Translations under genes and position numbers: made by a program
Shown here: positions 1 to 6,102 of the stretch, in pieces
Layout of the letters: every line of letters starts with the position of its first letter
Position numbering within the stretch: the first letter of the stretch is position 1
The notes under the pieces: generated by a model
The model's database searches: none
Told to the model about the DNA's origin: nothing
The model's input: only the letters and a program-made list of their open reading frames with translations
Assembly: GCA_003228965.1 (NCBI GenBank)
Contig: QIGP01000379.1
Span: 1-6,194, forward strand
Reading direction: 5' to 3'
DNA length: 6,194 nt
From: Gammaproteobacteria bacterium
GTDB lineage: Bacteria > Pseudomonadota > Gammaproteobacteria > Steroidobacterales > SZUA-146

Positions 1-107
1 ATGTGACAATCCCCATCAGTTTTTACGGATTCAATCAGTTATGTCACCGTAACGTCAAGAGATTGCCGTGCCCCTCGGGCTCGCCGTATTATTAGTTGCC
101 CTAATCG

Positions 108-458
108 ATGACAGATCAGATGAATGTGTACAACAAATTGCTCGAAGCTCTCACTAAAGTGGATCGTTCAGGCAGTTTTTGCACGGGTGGTGAACACTCA
201 CTTACGATGCCGGGGCTTGAGGTCGACGGGCTCGGTGAGGTGCGTTTTCCGCTCGGCACAACTCAAGCAGGAAAGCTGATCAAGCTGTGCCGGCAGGCCC
301 CGCACGGCAAAGGAACGCAAACGCGGGTTGATACGAGCGTGCGCCGTGTTTGGGAACTCGATCCTACGCAATTTCGATTCAATAACCCAAAAATGGGACG
401 AGCTGATAGATTCTATCGTTGCAGATACGAAACCAGAACTGGGGCTCGAAGAATGTGA
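108..458 (+). pseudogene. N-terminal fragment of a 2OG-Fe(II) oxygenase, cut off from its catalytic part by a frameshift
   Basis: This reading frame supplies the first 95 residues of the oxygenase that continues in another frame downstream. Segments resembling the family N-terminus are a leucine-rich opening (LLEALTKVDRSGSFCTGG), PGLEVDGLG, a LIKLCRQAPHGKGT segment, VDTSVRRVWELDP and finally FNNPK. After FNNPK the frame leaves homology: the next residues, from the ATG codon at 393, read MGRADRFYRC, whereas the +1 frame reads WDELIDSIV as the family does. The switch lies in an A5 run at 389-393, where removing one A restores a single frame. The start at 108 is the first ATG after an in-frame TAA at 102-104. 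A second ATG at 120 is possible. No Shine-Dalgarno motif precedes either. As drawn, the 116-residue product ends in about 21 out-of-frame residues and is unlikely to fold alone. Confidence 0.82.
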
Positions 459-2517
459 ACTCTCAGCTCATCTCTACAAACTGCTTGTTTATGAAAAAGG
501 GGGCTTATTTCTACCGCACCGTGACGGCGAGAAGCTTGATCACATGGTAGCGACGTTGGTCGTCGGGTTACCGTCGGTTCACGAAGGTGGTGAGCTAATT
601 GTGTCGCACCAGGGAGAGCAACAGGAGTTTCTGTTTGCCGGCGCTTCATCTGGATACCAGTTAAGTTACGCTGCGTTCTACGCCGATTGTGAGCACGAAA
701 TTCGTTCTGTGCGCAGCGGATACCGGCTGTGCCTGACCTACAATGTCGCACTGGCGAAGACGAAACGAAAGCGTGGTGTGGGCGCTCCTTCGCACGGTGC
801 AACTACTGTAGCTATCGGGGAGTTACTTGACGATTGGCGTAAACAAGACCGGAAGATGATGGCGGTAGCTTTGGATCATCGCTATACCCAACTCGGACTG
901 GTTGCCGATAAGTTGAAAGGCCTTGACCGGACTCGAGCCGACGTGTTGTTTGAAGCCGCGAGACGAACAGACTGCGTCGCATATCTTGCGTTGATCACGA
1001 TGTGGGAGTGGGGACCTGCCCAAAGTCGATACGGGGACTCCCCGTTTGGCGATGGTCATGAACCTTATTGGTCTGACGGTGACGATAAGAGTGAAGACGA
1101 AGGCGAACCTGTCGAGGCCGAGTCGAACTACGAGATGGACGAGATATTTGAATCCAGCCTGTCGGCCAACCACTGGTCCGATCAGCACGGAACGAAAGTG
1201 CGGCTTGGACCTATTTATCTGGACGAGGGCGAAGTCGTATCAAAAGTCCCCTTTAAAGACTGGTCACTCAGCCGAGAGGAATACGAGGGGTACACGGGCA
1301 ACGCGGGGATGACGCTGGAACGTTGGTATCACCGAGCCGCGATCATCATTTGGCCGCGCGAGCAGTATTTCGAGGCCCTTTGCCAGGCTAGTACGGCAGC
1401 TGCGGCAGGCGGATTGGAAAAGTTGGTTACAGCACTCAGACAATCTGACAGAAACAGGCGTGATGATCAGCGCAAGGACTGCCTGAGCTTTGCAAAGTTG
1501 ATCATTGACTTGTGGACTGCGCGTTACAGCACGGAATTTCCGGAGGAAGTAGACGATCCAGACCCAAGCATGTTTTTGGAGTTGCTGTGTGAGTTGGATG
1601 ATGTTGATCTCGTTCGTCGCTTTCTTGGCGATGTGGTGAGTGTCGATGGCACGATTAAACCTGGTGAATCACTTTTAGCTCTGTTTGAGCGACACGGTTG
1701 GGCACGTTTTGATCCGCAGGTCGCAAAAGTAATAGAACTGGCGACACCAGACACTATCGAGCGCAATGTCGATTTTCTGCAAGCAATGTGCCAAAAACGC
1801 AGTAAGAATCCAGCTCGCATAGAGTTGTGTAGGAAATTGTGCGAACGCGCTTTCCAAGCGCTAAGGGTGTTTGACAAACAATGGTCTGGAAATGAGTGGT
1901 CTGAGAACGAAAGGCCTGAAAATACATGGCAAGAAAGGGGGGGTGATCGATCGAAACTGTTTACTTCGTTCGTCACAGCAATGCTCGCCGTTGACGCTGA
2001 CAAAGCCTTTTCGCATTTGATTGATTACGCGCTCGCAAGCACAGATCGATACGATATGATTAACACCCATCTTCCTGCAATCTTCAAGCTCAGGACGCGG
2101 CTCCTCAGCAACTCCGCGCTTAACTTAACGATCATGCGGTGGGTGAGTGCGTGTCGGGACGAGTTGGAGGCCCGGACTCTTCATCCACCGCATAAGCCCA
2201 CGGATTATCGGCGGCACAGTAAATTTTCTTGCCCGTGCAAAGATTGTCGCGAGTTGCACGCTTTTCTTGTCAATCCCGCCGAAAAGCAACATCGCTTCGT
2301 AGTTGCGAAGGATCGCCGCCGACACCTTCATCGGATCATCGACGATAACGGTTGTGATCTCGTCCACGTTACTGAACGTCGTGGCCGTCCGTTTACGTTG
2401 GTTTGCACCAAGACAACCGTGTCGTACGATGTCGCGTGCAAGATCCATAAACGAGATTTGCGGTATCTGACTCGTATCCTCTCACTTGAAAAAAAGGTTA
2501 GGGCGATTCTCACTTGA
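328..2517 (+). CDS. Large 2OG-Fe(II) oxygenase (prolyl-4-hydroxylase-like), main part, N-terminus frameshifted
   Basis: This is the catalytic and C-terminal part of a non-heme iron, 2-oxoglutarate-dependent dioxygenase, a family that hydroxylates protein side chains or small molecules. The substrate here is unknown. True homology starts at the TGG codon at 394. The ATG at 328 and the next 22 codons are an out-of-frame reading of the N-terminal segment, so the intact protein would run 108-392 plus 394-2514, about 802 residues. Numbering from 328, the iron ligands are H64 and D66 in LPHRDGEKLD, and H123 in DCEHEI. R133 in SGYRLCLTYN sits ten residues later, where the 2-oxoglutarate carboxylate is usually bound. 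A conserved GGEL follows the first ligands. An acidic low-complexity linker lies near residues 245-275. The long C-terminal half is of unknown function and carries a CPCKDC cluster (C635, C637, C640), possibly metal-binding. The natural family end, near VTERRGRPFTLVCTK, is present. Losing the N-terminal 95 residues probably inactivates the enzyme. Confidence 0.88.
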   Translation: MIRACAVFGNSILRNFDSITQKWDELIDSIVADTKPELGLEECELSAHLYKLLVYEKGGLFLPHRDGEKLDHMVATLVVGLPSVHEGGELIVSHQGEQQEFLFAGASSGYQLSYAAFYADCEHEIRSVRSGYRLCLTYNVALAKTKRKRGVGAPSHGATTVAIGELLDDWRKQDRKMMAVALDHRYTQLGLVADKLKGLDRTRADVLFEAARRTDCVAYLALITMWEWGPAQSRYGDSPFGDGHEPYWSDGDDKSEDEGEPVEAESNYEMDEIFESSLSANHWSDQHGTKVRLGPIYLDEGEVVSKVPFKDWSLSREEYEGYTGNAGMTLERWYHRAAIIIWPREQYFEALCQASTAAAAGGLEKLVTALRQSDRNRRDDQRKDCLSFAKLIIDLWTARYSTEFPEEVDDPDPSMFLELLCELDDVDLVRRFLGDVVSVDGTIKPGESLLALFERHGWARFDPQVAKVIELATPDTIERNVDFLQAMCQKRSKNPARIELCRKLCERAFQALRVFDKQWSGNEWSENERPENTWQERGGDRSKLFTSFVTAMLAVDADKAFSHLIDYALASTDRYDMINTHLPAIFKLRTRLLSNSALNLTIMRWVSACRDELEARTLHPPHKPTDYRRHSKFSCPCKDCRELHAFLVNPAEKQHRFVVAKDRRRHLHRIIDDNGCDLVHVTERRGRPFTLVCTKTTVSYDVACKIHKRDLRYLTRILSLEKKVRAILT

Positions 2518-2869
2518 GGCGAACGGCAGAACCGGCTCGACAGATTTTCGCCTGGTGAATCAGCTTTGTAGGTTGTGGTTTTTGGTTCTCCCGGAACAGG
2601 GTGAGCGCTTCAAATACCGTGTCCATACCAGACTTAGGTTAGTCGCTCCTGAAAAATGCGTTATGAATAGATCCTCTGATCTCAATCTTCATGAATTGTA
2701 AGTATTCGGTGGCAGACATTGAGCCCATGCCCGAGTTTTTACTTGAATCACCGTCATTGGTAGTTCTGTCATCACTGTCTCCAAGTAAGAACCAGTAGAT
2801 TATTTTCCACCAATATATTACAAAACCTAGGTTAAAATGTAATCATGTCCGAGTAGATGTAATACGACT
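2518..2869 (+). other. Gene-free stretch between the oxygenase and the AbiE remnant
   Basis: I found no credible gene here. The open frame at 2486-2701 (71 codons) overlaps the oxygenase end and resembles no family I recognise. No strong hairpin with a T tract follows the oxygenase stop, so a rho-independent terminator is not visible. The last 60 bases are A+T-rich and contain ATGTAAT repeats, listed separately, consistent with a promoter region for the abiE remnant. The rest could be degraded coding sequence that I cannot identify. Confidence 0.5.
2817..2863 (+). promoter_or_regulatory. Possible residual operator of the abiE operon (ATGTAAT repeats)
   Basis: Two exact copies of ATGTAAT start at 2837 and 2857, exactly 20 bases apart and on the same DNA face. 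ATTAC at 2817-2821 is an inverted copy of the GTAAT in the first repeat, with a CCTAGG palindrome between them at 2826-2831. The second repeat ends 6 bases before the ATG at 2870. AbiEi antitoxins are known to autorepress by binding repeats in their own promoter, so an operator is plausible. I do not recall the binding sequence for this branch, and the match is only positional. No convincing -35/-10 pair was picked out. Confidence 0.3.
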
Positions 2870-3203
2870 ATGGCAGCACAAACCCAAAGAGAATGGCTGA
2901 TCAAACTGCTGGAGGATCGCACGATGGCCCGTGCCAGCGAATTGCGAGATGCTGGAATTTCTGCGGACGGCTATTGCTCGCGCTGCAGAAACCGGCGACG
3001 TGATCTGCGTTGGGCGCGGACCGTATCAGCTTCCGGATGGAGAACTAGATGCCGACATGACTCTGGCCGAAGCTTCAAATCGCGTGTCGAAAGGGATAAT
3101 TTGCATGATCTCGGCACTGGCCTTCCACGGTCTCACCGACTAAATGCCACGAAAGGTATGAATGGCTATAGGTGCAAAGAGTTGGGGACCCTCAGTCGAT
3201 AAT
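2870..3203 (+). pseudogene. AbiEi-family type IV antitoxin remnant, frameshifted, two nonsense codons, C-terminus lost
   Basis: AbiEi proteins pair an N-terminal winged-helix DNA-binding domain with a C-terminal antitoxin domain. They repress the abiE operon and counter the AbiEii nucleotidyltransferase toxin. The match begins at the ATG at 2870: REWLIKLLEDRTMARASELR, then DAGISA. An extra base near 2965-2966 (GCGGACG) moves the homology into the frame that reads TAIARAAETGDVI, VGRGPYQLPDGELDAD, TLAEASNRVSKGIICMISAL and AFHGLTD. A TAA at 3141-3143 then stands where relatives have Q (LTDQMPRKV). A TGA at 3159-3161 stands where they have W (VWIAIGAK). The frame continues recognisably as AIGAKSWGPSVD and stops matching at about 3198-3203, where AbiEii-like sequence takes over. 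About half of a protein of roughly 200 residues remains. It cannot make a working antitoxin. The family assignment rests on remembered motifs. Confidence 0.82.
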
Positions 3204-3416
3204 TCACGCAACATTTGCACGTCCTGGCACAGATATTTCGCGTCAAAGGCCAGTCGGACTTTCCGAAGATTTTATTAGTGACGAACAGAATGCCCAACAA
3301 TGGAATGCCTATATTGCGTCTGTCGATCTTGAGGGACCCAACCCACACTTGGAGCAGTTGTTAAAATGATTTGGTCTTATATTGGTCCCGCATGTATACG
3401 TCTGACTTTCACTTGA
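3199..3416 (+). pseudogene. C-terminal remnant of an AbiEii-type nucleotidyltransferase toxin
   Basis: From about 3199 the +1 frame reads IIHATFARPGTDIS, then LSEDFISDEQNAQQWNAYI and ASVDLEGPNPHLEQLLK, ending at a TGA at 3367-3369. This resembles the end of AbiEii/AbiGii toxins, where an AIAATFARRGT-like stretch is followed about 25 residues later by a KQxQWxAF segment. A further one-base loss in the A4 run at 3363-3366 may explain that stop. Shifting there gives LLKMIWSYIGPACIRL and a TGA at 3414-3416, which fits the usual hydrophobic I..FL.P ending. The whole catalytic part of the toxin is missing. That includes the nucleotide-binding GS...D..D motif of the NTase fold, so no toxin activity is expected. 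The remnant abuts the antitoxin remnant and ends 18 bases before the primase-helicase start. Confidence 0.68.
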
Positions 3417-3434
3417 TGCCTATCTTTATTTACT

Positions 3435-5711
3435 ATGAGTTCAAAAGGAAAACTTGAAACTGAATTGAAGCGACTCACTAGAGAGAACGCGCGCCTTGAG
3501 CGAGACAATGAACGGTTGCGACGACGACTTGGTTCGCAAGATAAGCGCAAGACAGGGTGCTCGTCCAACGAGAAACAGGCTTCCGGGTTAACACATGCAT
3601 CCAGCGTAGAGGAGAAAATCAGCTTATTTTATGGACTTTTTCGCGGACGTGAGGACGTTTATCCAGTTCGCTGGGACAATCAAAAAGGACGGTCAGGTTA
3701 TTCGCCAGCTTGCGGCAACGAATGGTACAAAGTTTTATGCGGCAAGCCAAAGGTAAAATGCGGTCAATGCAAGAATAGCCGGTTTTTGCCAGTTACTGAT
3801 CGAGTCATTCACGATCACCTGGCTGGAAAACATACGATTGGTGTCTATCCAATATTAGCGGATGGCACGTGTTGGTTTCTGGCAGTCGATTTTGACAAGT
3901 CCGATTGGCGTACGGATGTGAGCACGTTTCTTGAATCCTGTCGGCATTTCGATATCCCGGCTTACGTTGAACGGTCGCGATCTGGTGAAGGTGGACACGT
4001 TTGGCTGTTTTTCGATTCTGCCATACCGGCGTCGACTGCCCGACAAATTGGTACACTTGTTCTGACTCACGCAATGGACCAAAGGCCGGAAGTCGGACTT
4101 GATTCTTATGATCGCCTTTTCCCAAGTCAGGACACTCTACCGAAGGGAGGGTTTGGGAATTTGATTGCATTGCCGCTGCAGAAAGTTCCCCGACAACTGG
4201 GAAACAGCGTGTTTGTTGATGAACAGTTTGAATCGATTGAAGATCAATGGGCACTACTGTCGAGCATTAAGCGAGTGTCTCACGAACAGATTCAGAATCT
4301 TGTTGATATCAGCATTGCAGACGACAACTTACTTGGCGTACAGCGGGTGTCTGGTTCGGATGACCCGTTGGAGGACCCTTGGACCCTGTCGTCATCCGGG
4401 AAGATGGACGAGAAGCTCATCGAATTAGAAAAGCCGGAGCAAGTTTCAGTTGTTTTGTCGAACCAGCTAATCATACAGAAGCAAGGACTACCGTCCATCC
4501 TTCAAAACAAACTGATACGACTGGCAGCGTTTCAGAATCCAGAATTCTACCGTGCTCAGGCAATGCGTATGTCAACGTTTGGCAAACCCAGGTTGATTGC
4601 TTGTGCGGATGACCATCCTCGTTATATTGCATTCCCACGCGGATGTACGAACTCAATAATTTCTTTGTTGGAAGCCCAGAATATTAGCGTCACTGTTGAA
4701 GATCAGCGCTTCACCGGCACTAGCATTGATGTAGAGTTTCAGGGTCGATTGTATCCGACTCAACAAGAAGCGCTAGATTCAATGTTGAAGTACGACACCG
4801 GGATACTGTGTGCACCGACAGCGTTCGGAAAGACGGTGGTTGCAGCGGCGATTGCCGCGCAGCGCAAAGTCAATACGCTCGTGCTCGTACACCGCCGGCA
4901 ATTAATGGAGCAATGGCGGGAGCGGCTTGCAGCATTTCTTGGCCTTCCGCTCGATCGTATCGGTCAGATTGGGGGTGGCAGGCGTCAGCAAACCGGAGAA
5001 ATCGATGTCGCGATGATCCAGAGCCTGAATCGTAAGGGAGAGGTCAACGATCTCGTACTCGACTACGGACACGTTATAGTGGATGAGGCCCACCACCTGT
5101 CTGCCTTCAGTTTCGAGGCAGTCTTAAAGCGGGTAAGGGCAAGATACATTCTCGGGTTAACGGCAACACCGATACGAAAAGATGGACATCATCCAATCAT
5201 TTTGATGCAGTGCGGATCGATTCGTCATCGAGTGACCATGCGCCAGCAGCGTGACGGTACCAATGTCGTTCACCATCTGATTCCAAGGACAACAAATTTC
5301 CGCGATCCTGGCGAAGGCAGTGAGACCAGTATTCATGCTCTTTATGGTGCGCTTGCTGTGAGTGACGATCGAAACCAACAGATCTTCGACGATGTATTGC
5401 ATGCGCTGGAAGCTGGCAGGTCACCATTGGTTTTGACAGAGCGCATCGGACATCTTGAATTGTTAGCTGAAAGACTGGAACCTTTTGCTAAACATGTCGT
5501 TGTGCTGCGCGGAGGACGTAGCCAGAAACAAAGCAAGGAAACCTTAGCCAGGCTAGCCGCCGTACCCGATGACGAGGAGCGGCTCTTGATTGCTTCAGGT
5601 AGATATATCGGTGAAGGGTTTGATGATGCCAGATTGGATACCTTGTTCTTGACCATGCCGATATCCTGGAAGGGAACGCTGCAGCAATATGTCGGGAGGC
5701 TTCATCGGTAA
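3435..5711 (+). CDS. AEP primase-SF2 helicase fusion (TOTE conflict-system type), truncated by a premature TAA
   Basis: A 758-residue protein joining a primase-like domain to a DNA/RNA helicase. Residues 1-33 form a charged coiled coil. C93, C102, C109 and C112 form a likely zinc cluster within the AEP region (about 60-285). The AEP catalytic signature is visible as D152 and D154 in LAVDFDKSDW and H188 in SGEGGHVWLFF, followed by GFGNLIALPLQ at 239-249. The SF2 helicase part (about 430-758) shows YPTQQEALD, Walker A APTAFGKT (K466), LVLVHRRQLMEQW, the DEAH box at 550-553, LTATP at 575-579, SGRYIGEGFD at 721-730 and motif VI QYVGRLHR at 751-758. The TAA follows motif VI at once, removing a tail still present downstream. 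Such fusions are proposed in comparative-genomic work to act in anti-invader conflict; the target here is unknown. The start follows an in-frame TGA at 3414-3416. No Shine-Dalgarno motif is seen. Catalytic motifs are intact, so residual function is possible. Confidence 0.9.
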   Translation: MSSKGKLETELKRLTRENARLERDNERLRRRLGSQDKRKTGCSSNEKQASGLTHASSVEEKISLFYGLFRGREDVYPVRWDNQKGRSGYSPACGNEWYKVLCGKPKVKCGQCKNSRFLPVTDRVIHDHLAGKHTIGVYPILADGTCWFLAVDFDKSDWRTDVSTFLESCRHFDIPAYVERSRSGEGGHVWLFFDSAIPASTARQIGTLVLTHAMDQRPEVGLDSYDRLFPSQDTLPKGGFGNLIALPLQKVPRQLGNSVFVDEQFESIEDQWALLSSIKRVSHEQIQNLVDISIADDNLLGVQRVSGSDDPLEDPWTLSSSGKMDEKLIELEKPEQVSVVLSNQLIIQKQGLPSILQNKLIRLAAFQNPEFYRAQAMRMSTFGKPRLIACADDHPRYIAFPRGCTNSIISLLEAQNISVTVEDQRFTGTSIDVEFQGRLYPTQQEALDSMLKYDTGILCAPTAFGKTVVAAAIAAQRKVNTLVLVHRRQLMEQWRERLAAFLGLPLDRIGQIGGGRRQQTGEIDVAMIQSLNRKGEVNDLVLDYGHVIVDEAHHLSAFSFEAVLKRVRARYILGLTATPIRKDGHHPIILMQCGSIRHRVTMRQQRDGTNVVHHLIPRTTNFRDPGEGSETSIHALYGALAVSDDRNQQIFDDVLHALEAGRSPLVLTERIGHLELLAERLEPFAKHVVVLRGGRSQKQSKETLARLAAVPDDEERLLIASGRYIGEGFDDARLDTLFLTMPISWKGTLQQYVGRLHR

Positions 5712-5849
5712 CATGGTACAAAACATGAAGTGAGAGTGTACGATTACGTAGATCAAGAAGTTCCCATATTACGCAAGATATATGAGCGCCGTCTGAAAGG
5801 CTACGAAGCCATGGGATACGCAATTCTTTCCGAGGATTCCGACATGTGA
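5712..5849 (+). pseudogene. Detached C-terminal tail of the primase-helicase, in frame after the premature stop
   Basis: Reading straight through the TAA at 5709-5711 gives 45 further codons in the same frame, ending at TGA 5847-5849. They contain HEVRVYDYVDQEVPILRK, then ERRLKGYEAMGYAILSED. Helicases of this type commonly carry EVRIYDYVD...VP.L..M..KR..GY..MGY directly after the QxxGRxxR motif, so this is the true end of the protein. The intact gene would span 3435-5849 with 804 codons before the stop. Codon 759 would most simply have been TTA (Leu) or CAA (Gln), one substitution from TAA. There is no in-frame ATG near the start of the tail, so it is unlikely to be translated separately. Confidence 0.85.
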
Positions 5850-6102
5850 AAAGCCGCTCCGGACACCTTTGTCTGCCGTTTCAGTGGCCCGAAGTCAGCG
5901 CCGGTCAGAGGACTTGCACGTCTCATCACGCTGGCTGGTTCGAACGCTGCTCCGATCGGGTTCGTCCAGGCGTTGCCAATGCCGTCGGTGACGCTGGTCA
6001 GCAAGCTTCGGCGAGAATAAGAGCGGCTTGCATGCAACAGCGCCGCGGGAACCGATCTTCCGTATAGTAGGCACTCCTTTTTAGAGCTACCGGGCAAAGT
6101 TG
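5850..6102 (+). other. Gene-free stretch upstream of the SNF2-type gene
   Basis: No gene is recognised on either strand. The open frames here (73 codons forward from 5846, 120 codons reverse over 5801-6163) have no start context or motif I can support, and the reverse one crosses the ends of both neighbouring genes. By eye this stretch is richer in G+C than the flanking genes. It holds several small palindromes: GTTCGAAC at 5938-5945, CCGATCGG at 5952-5959 and TTGCATGCAA at 6028-6037. A weak hairpin lies at 5860-5875, just after the old primase-helicase stop, but without a T tract. A promoter for the downstream gene probably lies here; TATAGT at 6063-6068 is a possible -10 box with no matching -35. 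Confidence 0.45.
6023..6046. repeat. Compound inverted repeat upstream of the SNF2-type gene
   Basis: GCGGC at 6023-6027 and GCCGC at 6042-6046 are exact reverse complements. They enclose a perfect 10-base palindrome, TTGCATGCAA, at 6028-6037. The element ends 56 bases before the ATG at 6103 and 16 bases before a possible -10 box, a position suited to a regulator-binding site. It lacks a T tract, so it is a poor rho-independent terminator. Its role is not shown by the sequence. Confidence 0.35.

Noticed and set aside
1..107. Hairpin or operator before the oxygenase (ATTAG/CTAAT at 91-105, GTGACA/TGTCAC at 3-8 and 42-47)
   Set aside because: The arms are only five or six bases and the second pair is 33 bases apart, which is within what chance gives. 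No clear promoter boxes support them.
386..400. Programmed -1 ribosomal frameshift at CCCAAAA in the oxygenase
   Set aside because: The homology needs a +1 shift. A -1 slip here reads AAT GGG ACG AGC and then TGA.
2486..2701. Small forward gene of 71 codons after the oxygenase
   Set aside because: Its start lies inside the oxygenase in another frame, it has no ribosome-binding motif, and the translation resembles nothing I know.
3172..3369. Independent 65-residue protein starting at the ATG at 3172
   Set aside because: Its first nine residues are an out-of-frame reading of the AbiEi remnant, and the rest is the AbiEii tail. It is a pseudogene junction, not a gene.
3141..5711. Stop-codon reassignment (TAA as Gln, TGA as Trp) explaining the internal stops
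   Set aside because: TAA and TGA both also act as apparent genuine ends (TGA at 2515 and 5847), and the remnant genes carry frameshifts and a deletion that no code change explains.
5931..5955. tRNA T-arm-like GGTTCGAAC
   Set aside because: The flanking bases do not pair into a T stem, and no acceptor, D or anticodon arms can be placed around it.
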